Shown: in pieces, positions 43,437 through 52,025 of the stretch | Position numbering within the stretch: the stretch's first letter is position 1 | Layout of the letters: each line of letters begins with the position of its first letter | From: JAOAPY01 sp038237475 | GTDB lineage: Bacteria; Acidobacteriota; Blastocatellia; Pyrinomonadales; Pyrinomonadaceae | Direction of reading: 5' to 3' | DNA length: 64,000 nucleotides | NCBI GenBank assembly: GCA_038237475.1 | Contig: JBBRYS010000013.1 | Location: 1 to 64,000, forward strand | The notes under the pieces: model-generated | Told to the model about the DNA's origin: nothing | The model's input: the letters and a program-made list of their open reading frames with translations, nothing else | The model's database searches: none | Made by a program: the position numbers and the translations under genes

Positions 43437-44864
43437 ATGAGCTTCACTCGTTTCGATCGCTATGTAGACCGGCACGCGCAAAGCTTTACCGAGCGCCTGC
43501 AGATCCTCTGTCGCATGCCCTCAGTAGCTGCTCGCGGGACCGGCATGCGGGCCACTGCGGAAGCGGTCGAACAAATGATGCAACGTGTCGGTATTGGGAC
43601 GCGAAGTTTTCGCATCGGCAATGGCTATCCGATCATCTATGGCGAATGCGGCTCGGGTCCCCACACCTTTCTGATCTACGGACACTACGATGTGCAACCT
43701 GTGGGGCACCTGACTGACTGGTCGGTCGGACCTTTCGCCGCCAGTATTCTCGATGGAAAGCTTTATTCCCGAGGCGCCGCCAACAGCAAAGGTGACTTGC
43801 TCGCTCGTCTGGCCGCGTTTGAGGCGTATCAGAAAACGTTTGGCAAATTGCCCGCACGCTTTCGTTTTGTTGTTGAAGGTGAAGATGGTCTCGGCAGTCC
43901 CAGTCTTTACCGCTTCACGGCCGATCATGCTGATCTCCTCCAGGCCGAAGGTTGTCTCTGGGATGAAGGTTACCGCGACACCAAAGAGCGGCCTGTCATC
44001 AGCCTGGGATTCAAGGGCATCACATTTCTGGAACTGCGGGCCCACGGCGCGCGCAGTGATTTGCACTCGAAGTGGGGAACAATCGTTCCCAATCCGGCCT
44101 GGCGACTGGTCCAGGCCCTTTCCACCATCACTTCTCCCAAAGGAGTGATCACTATCGACGGTTTTTCTTCAAACATCGCGCCAATAACTGAAGATGATCT
44201 GCTGGCACTGAAGGCAATTGAGTTGGACGAGGTGGGCTTGAAACGCGAGTTCCGCATTGCCGGCTGGGTGCGCGCAATGAAGGGCGAGGCACTGGTCAAA
44301 GAGCATATCTTTGGTCCCACCTGCACTATCTGCGGGATCCAAACCGGTCACACCGAAGCTGGTCCAAAGACTGTTTTGCCAGGCTCGGCCATGGCTCGCC
44401 TGGATTTCCGTCTGGTGCCCGACTTGACGCCGGACCTGGTGGTCAAGTTGCTGCGCGAGCATTTGAATGTGCGGGGTTTTAAGGATATCGAAATCATCGA
44501 GCTGGGCAGCGCGCCGCTTGCCAAGTCCTCGGCTACTTCCAGGGTGGCGCTGGCCACGGTCGAGTCGGCGTTCGAGGTCTATGGTGTACCGCCGATCGTT
44601 TACCCGATGGATCCCTCAAGCGGACCGGTCGGTGCGGTTTGCGGCTCGACCGTCCCGTCCGCACCGGTCGCCTCCTTCGGTATCAGCTACGCCGGATCCA
44701 ATCCCCACGGCCCGGATGAGCACATTCGCCTCGATGACTTTCTGCAAAGTATTAAGTTCATCGGCCGCGTTATCCATCGACTGGGAGAAGTGAAGACAAG
44801 GACCAGCAGCAGCGGGCGCACCGGAGGGCTGCATGAGAGGCCTACGTTGCGTTCCGGGGCCTGA
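43437..44864 (+). CDS. M20-family peptidase with altered metal-site residues
   Basis: 475 residues with the M20 dipeptidase/deacetylase fold. Metal ligand His83 and the catalytic Asp85 are in GHYDVQP. The normally invariant metal-bridging Asp of RGxxDxKG is Asn116 (SRGAANSKG). The base-plus-ligand pair EE is Glu149-Asp150 (EGEDGLGSP). The lid domain is present (about 205-320), and the last ligand His in NPHGPDEHIRL is retained. The fold is certain; hydrolytic activity with the usual two-metal mechanism is uncertain. No signal peptide, so it is cytoplasmic. Confidence 0.85.
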   Translation: MSFTRFDRYVDRHAQSFTERLQILCRMPSVAARGTGMRATAEAVEQMMQRVGIGTRSFRIGNGYPIIYGECGSGPHTFLIYGHYDVQPVGHLTDWSVGPFAASILDGKLYSRGAANSKGDLLARLAAFEAYQKTFGKLPARFRFVVEGEDGLGSPSLYRFTADHADLLQAEGCLWDEGYRDTKERPVISLGFKGITFLELRAHGARSDLHSKWGTIVPNPAWRLVQALSTITSPKGVITIDGFSSNIAPITEDDLLALKAIELDEVGLKREFRIAGWVRAMKGEALVKEHIFGPTCTICGIQTGHTEAGPKTVLPGSAMARLDFRLVPDLTPDLVVKLLREHLNVRGFKDIEIIELGSAPLAKSSATSRVALATVESAFEVYGVPPIVYPMDPSSGPVGAVCGSTVPSAPVASFGISYAGSNPHGPDEHIRLDDFLQSIKFIGRVIHRLGEVKTRTSSSGRTGGLHERPTLRSGA

Positions 44865-44910
44865 ACTTTGTCGCTTGAGGATTCGTTGAGTTGGACAATC
44901 CGACGCGTCG

Positions 44911-46947
44911 ATGGAACAACAGGGAATGGCAAAACGGAAATCACCCGAGAAAGAAATTGAGGCCTTGCGCGATGAGATTCGCGCTCACGATGAACGTTAC
45001 TACATACAGGACAATCCCGAGATTACGGATGTCGAGTATGACGCGCTGCTCACTCGCCTCAAGGACCTCGAGGTAAAACATCCAGAGTTAGTCACACCCG
45101 AAAGTCCCACTCAGCGAGTCGGTGGACGTCCGGCCGAAGGCTTTACTCAAGTCGTACACCGGCGAGCGATGCTCTCGCTCGATAACAGCTATAACCTTGA
45201 CGAATTGCGAGCTTTCGATGAGCGCTGCCGCAAGTTGTCCGATGGCCGGGCATTTGAATATGTTGCGGAGCTGAAGATCGATGGGCTTTCGCTGTCGTTG
45301 CATTATGAAGACGGTGTCTTGCAGCGTGGCCTGACGCGTGGCGATGGCCGCACCGGCGAGGACGTCACTCAGAACGTGCGGACGATTCGCAGCATCCCGT
45401 TGAAAATTCGCGCCAAACGGAAGAGTCCGGGAAGGGAATTTGAAGTCAGAGGTGAAGCCTTTATTCCGCGGAGTGTATTTGAACAGACTAACGCAGAACG
45501 AGAGCAGGAAGGAGAGGCGCGCTTCGCCAATCCGCGCAACGCGGCTTCAGGAACAATCCGCCAGCTTGATCCACGCAAAGTGGCCGCGCGCAAACTCGAC
45601 ATGTTCGCTTACGATCTGCTGGCCGGAGACAGAAAACCGTTCCCCACCCATTGGGAAGCGCTCGATTGGATGGAAGCCGCCGGCTTTCATGTGAACCCGG
45701 AGCGCGAGCTGTGTCCTTCGATTGAAGAGGTAATCGAGTTCTGTAACCGCCTGGAAACTCACCGTGACGATCTTGGTTATGAAATAGACGGCGTCGTGGT
45801 GAAGGTAAATTCGACTGCCCTGCAGGACGAGTTCGGCGCCACCTCAAAAGCACCCCGTTGGGCCATCGCTTATAAGTATCCCGCCCGCCAGGCAACCACT
45901 CAGGTACTCGACATCCAGGCGCAAGTCGGCCGCACCGGCGCCTTAACACCCGTGGCTCATCTTGAACCTGTTTTTTTGGCCGGCAGCACTGTTGCGCGAG
46001 CTACCCTTCACAACGAAGACGAGATCAAGCGCCTGGGGCTGCTAATCGGCGATTGGGTGCAGATCGAAAAAAGTGGCGAGGTCATTCCCAAAGTACTTAA
46101 GGTTGTCGAGTCGCGGCGCACAGGAGTCGAAAAGCCCTGGCACATGCCGAAGAAGTGTCCCGTCTGTGGCGGCGATACCTCGCGCCCGGAGGGTGAAGTC
46201 GTATCGCGTTGTGTGTCGGCCCACTGCCCGGCGCAATTAAAAGGAGCGCTGCTCCATTTTGCTTCGCGCCGGGCCATGCGCGTTGAAGGGCTGGGCGCTT
46301 CACTGGTGGACCAGTTGGTGGACAAGGAATTGGTGCATGACGCCGGCGACCTCTACGTTTTAACGCTGGCTGCTCTGTGTGGTCTCGATCGCATGGCCGA
46401 GAAGTCAGCTACAAATTTGCTGGAGCAGATCGAGGCCAGCAAATCGAAAACGTTGGCGAACCTGGTTTATGCCCTCGGAATCAGGCACGTTGGCGATCGC
46501 ACTGCCGGTATTTTGGCGGGGCAGTTCGGGTCGCTGGAAAAGCTTGGTAGCGCGACGGTCGAGGAACTGGATGACATTCATGAAATTGGCCTGACGGTCG
46601 CAGAGAGCGTACACGACTGGTTTGCTGACAAGGGAAATGCTGAGTTATGCGAGCGACTCCGGGCTGCCGGAGTGCGCACGGCAATGGAGCGTAAGGCTGG
46701 AGCCGCTGCGGACGACAAGTTTGCGGGCCAGCAATTTGTTCTGACCGGGACCTTGCCCGGCCTCACTCGCGACGAAGCGCGTGCCTTGATTGAATCGCGT
46801 GGAGGGCGGGTCACTTCATCGGTGAGCAAAAAGACAGACTACGTTGTAGCCGGCACCGAAGCGGGCTCAAAACTCGATAAAGCAGAGGAGTTGGGTCTGG
46901 CCGTGATCGATGAAGCCGGGCTGCGCGCGCTGATTGCGGGTGAATAG
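44911..46947 (+). CDS. ligA: NAD-dependent DNA ligase
   Basis: 678 residues, the usual length for bacterial LigA. Ia domain (about 14-75; DERYYIQDNPEITDVEYDAL), adenylation domain with active-site Lys122 in ELKIDGLSLS and GDGRTGEDVT, OB fold (about 325-400), Cys4 zinc finger (CPVCGG ... CVSAHCPAQ), HhH domain (NLLEQIEASKSK, VYALGIRHVG) and C-terminal BRCT (about 600-675; KFAGQQFVLTGTLPGLTRDEA). It seals nicks in replication and repair using NAD+. ATG 44926 (MAKRK) is an alternative start. Confidence 0.97.
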   Translation: MEQQGMAKRKSPEKEIEALRDEIRAHDERYYIQDNPEITDVEYDALLTRLKDLEVKHPELVTPESPTQRVGGRPAEGFTQVVHRRAMLSLDNSYNLDELRAFDERCRKLSDGRAFEYVAELKIDGLSLSLHYEDGVLQRGLTRGDGRTGEDVTQNVRTIRSIPLKIRAKRKSPGREFEVRGEAFIPRSVFEQTNAEREQEGEARFANPRNAASGTIRQLDPRKVAARKLDMFAYDLLAGDRKPFPTHWEALDWMEAAGFHVNPERELCPSIEEVIEFCNRLETHRDDLGYEIDGVVVKVNSTALQDEFGATSKAPRWAIAYKYPARQATTQVLDIQAQVGRTGALTPVAHLEPVFLAGSTVARATLHNEDEIKRLGLLIGDWVQIEKSGEVIPKVLKVVESRRTGVEKPWHMPKKCPVCGGDTSRPEGEVVSRCVSAHCPAQLKGALLHFASRRAMRVEGLGASLVDQLVDKELVHDAGDLYVLTLAALCGLDRMAEKSATNLLEQIEASKSKTLANLVYALGIRHVGDRTAGILAGQFGSLEKLGSATVEELDDIHEIGLTVAESVHDWFADKGNAELCERLRAAGVRTAMERKAGAAADDKFAGQQFVLTGTLPGLTRDEARALIESRGGRVTSSVSKKTDYVVAGTEAGSKLDKAEELGLAVIDEAGLRALIAGE

Positions 46948-47155
46948 GACATCTCAAATCAGAAAGCCCGCGGCATCAGGGTCGGGACTAAGTGGCCGGC
47001 GACAGTGGTGATCGAGTACCCGCTCAACTCACGACCTGAACGCGGTCTTCCTTTTGCACTTTGCAGCATGCTGAAAGATCTGCGGAGTGTGATTAACAGT
47101 TGTGTCTGTCGCTGGTGTAGACTCCAGCATAAGAACTTGCATAGCGGGAGACACG

Positions 47156-47590
47156 ATGTCCGAATCAGATTCAAACAAGAAACTCGAATTACTTTACACG
47201 CTCTACTGTGACGATGTACGCCTCGAGGCGGGCAACAAGTTGTCGTTCATGGGAGTCTTCCAGAATATTATGGTCCAGCAGTTGCCGATTTCGCTGATCA
47301 AGTTCGCGGTCGTCAATCACTGGCGTGGGGAAGGCGTGCATCTTTCCGAAGTGCGCATTCTCAGTCCCGATCGCGCTACGCCGGTTGTCGTTTCGCAGCC
47401 CACGCGATTTGAAATCGCTCCGGGTGGCTTTGCCGACAACATCAGCTTTTTTGTCAACGTTTCCTTTCCCGTCAGCGGTCAATACCTGGTGCAAACCCTG
47501 ATTGATTCCAACCTTTTCGATGAGCAGATCCTGACTATCAGCGACGGCCGCGAGCAGGGCCTGCAAAGCGCATCCGAAGCTGTCAACTAA
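47156..47590 (+). CDS. Small protein resembling DUF6941
   Basis: 144 residues, soluble, beta-rich. YTLYCDDVRLEAGNKLSFMGVFQNI near the N-terminus matches the pattern of the DUF6941 family, whose function is unknown. The rest alternates beta strands (IKFAVVNHWRGEG, FFVNVSFPVSGQYLVQTLIDSNL), suggesting a beta-sandwich. Start ATG 47156 has GGGAG six bases upstream; the frame is open further upstream without a signal. It stands alone after ligA. Confidence 0.7.
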   Translation: MSESDSNKKLELLYTLYCDDVRLEAGNKLSFMGVFQNIMVQQLPISLIKFAVVNHWRGEGVHLSEVRILSPDRATPVVVSQPTRFEIAPGGFADNISFFVNVSFPVSGQYLVQTLIDSNLFDEQILTISDGREQGLQSASEAVN

Positions 47591-47679
47591 CAGTTCGCAA
47601 GCTTCAGGTTTGGCTTCCATAAGACAGCTGCTTCTGTCGTTTAGAACTGAAGTTCGTCGGACACTTCGTTCGGGCTTTA

Positions 47680-48537
47680 CTACTCACTCTCATACTTAAT
47701 TTCCATGCGCCGAATGCGATAGCCGGCGGCCGACAGGATCAACAGGGTCATGATTAGCAGCCCCGTGATTGCGAGCCAGGCCGGCGTGGGCTCGGCGACC
47801 ACGGCGAATGGTCCTTCAGAAATGGGAATGGGTACGAGGGAGTTCAAATAGTGAATGACGCTGATTTTTTTCAGCAAGGGTGGGAGTAGGAAATTGATGA
47901 ACTCCCAGGCATAGATAATGAGGGCGGGGACGATAGGATTGCGAAAGAACAGTCCGATAAACAAGAAGAACGCCCCGTATCCAATGCACGCCAGCAGAGT
48001 CACGCCCGCATAGCTGAGCAGTTGGCCTAACCCAGGTCCATCGAAAAAGAAGCGGCTGCTCTCCTCGTAATAGCTGGGAAAATAAAGCAGCAGCATGGAC
48101 AGCACGGTGGCGCTAACGAATAGGATTGCAGAAGCTACCAGCCCCGAAAGGTACTTGCCGGCCACCAGTATTTCGCGACGCACTGGAGCGAGAAAATAAT
48201 AGTGCAGGCTGCGATCGACCAGTTCACCTCGAAACAGGTTCATGAAGATCCAGGCGCAGCCGAAAAAAACAACGGTGCGCAAGACCATCACGGCATAAAT
48301 CCAGGCGAAAATCGTACTCAGATTTACAAAGTTCCCGATCGCAGGTCCCAGCAGCGCCAGCATACTCAGCATGACTACCGGCAAGAGGGCGAGCAGGTAA
48401 ATCAGAACGGCGCGTTTGCCGAGAAAGTTCTTGCGCGTTTCCAGGCTGAAGACAGCGCGAACCTGCCGCAACCAAAGCGTCCAGGGGAGGGAAGATTGGG
48501 CGGGCTTATTACCCGCGTTGCTGATCGCTGAACTCAT
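47680..48537 (-). CDS. ABC-2 type transporter permease
   Basis: 285 residues with about six transmembrane helices (for example VLIYLLALLPVVMLSMLALLG and VVFFGCAWIFMNLF) and a cytoplasmic N-terminus (SLETRKNFLGKRA). The LVDRSLHYYFLAPVRREILVAGKYLSG loop is typical of ABC-2 permeases. It is the last gene of a four-gene minus-strand operon and pairs with the ATPase immediately upstream. Substrate unknown. Confidence 0.87.
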   Translation of the reverse strand: MSSAISNAGNKPAQSSLPWTLWLRQVRAVFSLETRKNFLGKRAVLIYLLALLPVVMLSMLALLGPAIGNFVNLSTIFAWIYAVMVLRTVVFFGCAWIFMNLFRGELVDRSLHYYFLAPVRREILVAGKYLSGLVASAILFVSATVLSMLLLYFPSYYEESSRFFFDGPGLGQLLSYAGVTLLACIGYGAFFLFIGLFFRNPIVPALIIYAWEFINFLLPPLLKKISVIHYLNSLVPIPISEGPFAVVAEPTPAWLAITGLLIMTLLILSAAGYRIRRMEIKYESE

Positions 48538-48565
48538 GCTGTGTCACCTGACAGTGGGTTTGAAC

Positions 48566-49591
48566 TTACTCACTGCCGCCTTCAGAACCGATTAAGTACT
48601 GGTAGACGGCATTCATGTCGTCATCCACCGGGGTAATGGATTCAATGTTTACTTCACCAGCGGCCACTATGCGGTTAAGCAGCAAGTGAAATTCATCCGC
48701 TCGCCGTGTTCGCACGAATAGACCGCTCTTATTATCAAGAACCCGTGCTTCGACTACATGGTCTGCAGCGAAAACGTGTGCGGCGAGTTTGCCTGGCTGG
48801 TCGCAACTAATCAGGATCTGCATCGGGTGCTCTTCCATCTCGTCGCGCACTCCCTGGATGTTTCCTTCCGCCACGACATAGCCATTGTTTACGAGCACCA
48901 CAAAATCTGACATCATGTCGACTTCATGCAGGATGTGGCTGGAAATGATCAGGTGCATGCCTTCGGCCGCCAGGCTGCGAAACAGCGCGATCGTTTCTGC
49001 GCGCACCATCGGATCCAACCCATTCAATGGTTCGTCCAGGATCAGGACCGAAGGTCGATGCGCAAGAGACTGGGCCAGCCGGATCCGCTGACGCATGCCT
49101 TTGCTGTAGGCGGCGACTTTGCGATCGGCAGCCTCGAGGAGGCTGACACGCTCGAGCGCAATGGTTGTTAGTGAATCGGCTTGAGCGCGGTCCATGCCCT
49201 GCACCAGCAGATAGGATCTAATAAATTCCCGGCCGGTTAATCCGCGCGGAAAGGAATCAAATTGCGTGCAGTAGCCGACCTTGCGAAACAGTTCTTCGGG
49301 GCGATCGGTCGGAGTGCCGAGAATGCTGATGCTACCCCGAGTCGGACGCAGCAGGCCGGTCATGAGATTCATTAAGGTAGACTTTCCCGCTCCATTTGGT
49401 CCCACCAGGCTGGTAATCCCGGGGGCAATCTGCAGGTTGACGCGATTGACTCCCAGAATCTCGCCATAGAACTTCGAGACATCATCAAAAACGATGGAAT
49501 TGCGAAATTCGAATTGCGAATTGCGAATTGCGGATTGCGAATTGCGAATTTCGTCCATCCCAGCATCGATTTGTTCTTTAGGCTCATTCAT
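48566..49591 (-). CDS. ABC transporter ATPase with heptad-repeat N-terminus
   Basis: 341 residues. Walker A GPNGAGKST (about 69-77), signature YSKGMRQRIRLAQSL, Walker B VLILDEPLNGLDP and H-loop ISSHILHE are present, so it is a complete ABC-2 ATPase. The first 30 residues are unusual: they are encoded by an array of 7-base repeats (GAATTGC), which reads as EIRNSQSAIRNSQFEFRNS. Heptamers are not multiples of three, so loss or gain of one unit would shift the frame. The true start could instead lie after the array, near IVFDDVSKFYG. Confidence 0.88.
   Translation of the reverse strand: MNEPKEQIDAGMDEIRNSQSAIRNSQFEFRNSIVFDDVSKFYGEILGVNRVNLQIAPGITSLVGPNGAGKSTLMNLMTGLLRPTRGSISILGTPTDRPEELFRKVGYCTQFDSFPRGLTGREFIRSYLLVQGMDRAQADSLTTIALERVSLLEAADRKVAAYSKGMRQRIRLAQSLAHRPSVLILDEPLNGLDPMVRAETIALFRSLAAEGMHLIISSHILHEVDMMSDFVVLVNNGYVVAEGNIQGVRDEMEEHPMQILISCDQPGKLAAHVFAADHVVEARVLDNKSGLFVRTRRADEFHLLLNRIVAAGEVNIESITPVDDDMNAVYQYLIGSEGGSE
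49497..49552. repeat. Heptanucleotide array (GAATTGC)8 inside ABC ATPase gene start
   Basis: Eight units in perfect 7-base register: GAATTGC, GAAATTC, three GAATTGC, GGATTGC, GAATTGC, GAATTTC. Confidence 0.85.
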
Positions 49592-49628
49592 AAGCTGTTA
49601 ACTACGGCCTTTTAACCTCCGGCAACGC

Positions 49629-49656
49629 GAAATCCGCAATTCGCAATTCGCAATTC
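49629..49656. repeat. Heptanucleotide array (GCAATTC)4, inverted partner
   Basis: GAAATCC followed by three GCAATTC units. GCAATTC is the reverse complement of the GAATTGC unit at 49497-49552, so the two arrays form an inverted pair flanking the ATPase start codon. Confidence 0.85.
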
Positions 49657-49658
49657 CT

Positions 49659-50564
49659 CTAACTCACCACCTCATAGGCTTTAACGCGCCGCGACAGAAT
49701 TGCGAGGCAAAGGGTGCAGATCAAAAAAAGCACCAGCCATGAACACCACAACGGGGGCTCATTCATGATCCGATCGCCGGAGAAAGTCAGCTGGCGCGAG
49801 GACTGTTCGAAAGTGCCAAAGAGCCCTGCGGTTACACTACGGCGCAGGGAGTCAATGCTGATAATGTGACCCCAGCGCGTAGCGAACATCTGGTTGATCA
49901 CTTCTGCAAATACTGACGGGATCAGATACAAGGCCAGTAACGCGCCGCTGGCAGCCATGCGCCATTTAACGAGCGCCGAGATTGTCTGCGAAAGCAACGT
50001 CAGCAGCAGTATCCACATGATGCTGCTGAGCACGATCGCATTAGCCAACCATATGTTTTCCCTGAACCACGTAAACCCTTCGAGATAGGACTGAAACAAA
50101 AACAGAAGCAGTTCGGGAACCCACGTGATGCTCGAGAGCAGGATCAAAAGTACGCTCATCTTTCCAAAGACATACTCGGCACGCGTGAATGGACGGCAGA
50201 GATAGAGCGGCAGCGCGTTGTTTCGCAGGTCGCGCGCCACCAGGGGCGGGCCGACCAGCAGTGTCAGCAGAAAAGCAAAGCCGCCCTGAATAGCACTGAA
50301 AGTCTCGAAGAAACTAGCGTCTATCGGTAGCAGCGCACGGACGTCCACTTTCATGATGGCAAGCGCATTCACATTGTGGTGTAGGTAGATCAGAATGGCT
50401 TCAATCAGGAGCGGGATAAAACACACCACAAAGAAAGCCGTGAACAGTTTCGACTTAAAAACATCACGATAAGCGTGTCGCGGAATGATTAGAAACCGGC
50501 TCCACTCAGGGGTCAGTGGGCCGGCGTAGCGTCTGTAGGTGTGTTCATAAACCGCCATGGCCAT
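49659..50564 (-). CDS. ABC-2 type transporter permease
   Basis: About 301 residues with six predicted membrane helices (LFTAFFVVCFIPLLIEAILIYL, FAFLLTLLVGPPLVARDL, MSVLLILLSSITWVPELLLFLF and others). LRNNALPLYLCRPFTRAEYVFGKM is the ABC-2 coupling region. Start ATG 50564 (MAMAVYEHTYRRY) overlaps the end of the upstream ATPase gene, indicating translational coupling; ATG 50558 is equally possible. It forms a pair with that ATPase. Confidence 0.87.
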   Translation of the reverse strand: MAMAVYEHTYRRYAGPLTPEWSRFLIIPRHAYRDVFKSKLFTAFFVVCFIPLLIEAILIYLHHNVNALAIMKVDVRALLPIDASFFETFSAIQGGFAFLLTLLVGPPLVARDLRNNALPLYLCRPFTRAEYVFGKMSVLLILLSSITWVPELLLFLFQSYLEGFTWFRENIWLANAIVLSSIMWILLLTLLSQTISALVKWRMAASGALLALYLIPSVFAEVINQMFATRWGHIISIDSLRRSVTAGLFGTFEQSSRQLTFSGDRIMNEPPLWCSWLVLFLICTLCLAILSRRVKAYEVVS

Positions 50565-51522
50565 TCTCCATTGCTTTAAGGAAAATATCCTCAAGCGAAT
50601 CGCGCTTAAAATTCAGCCGCCGGATCTGCACCTTGTGAGCGTCGGCCAGGCGATAGAGATCCCGTATTTCGGCGCCTTCCAGTAAAATGATCTTGAGGCG
50701 TTGATCCGTTGTGATGGCGTATTCGCAGCCCAGTTCGGCGATCGCTTTGGTAAACGCAGCCCGATCGCCGCGTATCTCCAAAACCAAAAACTTGCGATTC
50801 GCCTTACGCTCTTCTTCCAGATTGCAATAGGTGGCAATCCGGCCATCCTTGAGAATCAGGATCTCTTCACAGCATTCCTCGACATCGCGCAGCAGGTGAG
50901 AAGAGATAACGATGTTGGCCTGGCCACTGTCGCGAATTTCGCGGATTAACTTGATCATGCGCAGGCGAGCCGGGGGATCAAGGCCATTGGTGGGCTCGTC
51001 GAGAAAAATCAACCGGGGCCCATGAACGATAGCCTGGGCCAGTTTGGCCAGCTGCTTCATTCCGGTAGAGTAGGTGTCCAGATTTCGATAGCGAGCTTCG
51101 CCCAGCCCAACATAGAACAATGCCTCATGCGCACGTTCGAGTGCGGCCGCACTCGGTATGCCCGAGAGTTCAGCCATGAGGCGCAGAAAATGGACGCATG
51201 ACATCTTAGCGATGTAGGCATCGCGTTCCGGCATGTAGCCAATTGTTGCTCGAATATCCTTCGTGTCATTGACGATATCGAGACCAAAAATGCGAGCCGT
51301 ACCCGCAGCAGGCGCATGAAATCCGAGTAGCGTATGAATCAGAGTTGTCTTACCTGCGCCGTTGGGGCCAAGCAGGCCTATGGTCCGGCCGCGCAGCTGG
51401 CCGCGCAGGTCCTGCAGTATTTGACGGCGGCCAAAGCGCACACTCAAGCCATCGAGTTCGATGACCGGCGCGGAGGCTGGAGGCTGAAGGGTCGTGGACT
51501 GTTCGTCTAAAGCAGCTGCCAT
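50545..51522 (-). CDS. ABC transporter ATPase
   Basis: About 325 residues. Walker A GPNGAGKTT, Q loop region GYMPERDAYIA, signature YSTGMKQLAKLAQAI, Walker B LIFLDEPTNGLDP and H-loop ISSHLLRD are all present. It is the first gene of the four-gene ABC operon. ATG 51522 (MAAALDEQS) is preferred; a GTG at 51582 would add 20 residues with a less likely sequence. The operon encodes two ATPase/permease pairs, perhaps two exporters or one hetero-complex. Substrate unknown. Confidence 0.9.
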   Translation of the reverse strand: MAAALDEQSTTLQPPASAPVIELDGLSVRFGRRQILQDLRGQLRGRTIGLLGPNGAGKTTLIHTLLGFHAPAAGTARIFGLDIVNDTKDIRATIGYMPERDAYIAKMSCVHFLRLMAELSGIPSAAALERAHEALFYVGLGEARYRNLDTYSTGMKQLAKLAQAIVHGPRLIFLDEPTNGLDPPARLRMIKLIREIRDSGQANIVISSHLLRDVEECCEEILILKDGRIATYCNLEEERKANRKFLVLEIRGDRAAFTKAIAELGCEYAITTDQRLKIILLEGAEIRDLYRLADAHKVQIRRLNFKRDSLEDIFLKAMENGHGGL

Positions 51523-51879
51523 GTTATTAGAGAATATTTTGTAGTTGGTACTCTGTGCATTGCTCTCAGGGCGCGCACGCACTTTATTGTATAAACACTG
51601 AAGCGTAAAGGAAGTTAAAGATTAAATATGTAGGCCGCTGTATCCCCGATCAGAAATCAAAAACCACGAAGGAGCTTCTTCTACGCCGCGCTTCGGATAG
51701 ATACCAAACAGAAGCTGACCACCGGCGATAATGTTTCCACTAACCGATGATGCAAACGCATGAATGGCAGCTAAAGTTTCTCGTAATTGTCTGCGCATTG
51801 GTAGAGGAGTTAGCAGGCCTGCGCCGCTTGAATGTTGAGCCGAAGCACAGTGGGGCTGAGCAACCCCGGTTCAAATAGT
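51523..51879. other. Intergenic region upstream of ABC operon
   Basis: About 360 bases between the two minus-strand units. The ABC promoter should lie near 51585-51620, where the minus strand is AT-rich (TTAACT, TACAAT). No gene is visible. Confidence 0.35.
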
Positions 51880-52024
51880 CAAAGCCCGCGGCCGGGTGAC
51901 AGAGGAACCAACGCGTTAACGTTTTTGGTTCACAGGTGTCGCCCGCTCCGCAGGCTAAGATCTTATTGTTGACGCGATCCCGGGGCTTACCCAGGCTTCA
52001 TGCGATCGCCGCTCCGCGGGCTGA
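51880..52024. repeat. Decayed GC-rich interspersed repeat
   Basis: Two related segments TCGCCCGCTCCGCAGGCT (51939-51956) and TCGCCGCTCCGCGGGCT (52006-52022) with CCCGGGGCTTACCCAGGCTTC between them, and AGCCCGCGGCCGGG upstream. This looks like a decayed copy of the GC-rich palindromic elements found between genes in many acidobacterial genomes; the family identity is from memory, not a search. Confidence 0.4.
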
Positions 52025-52025
52025 C

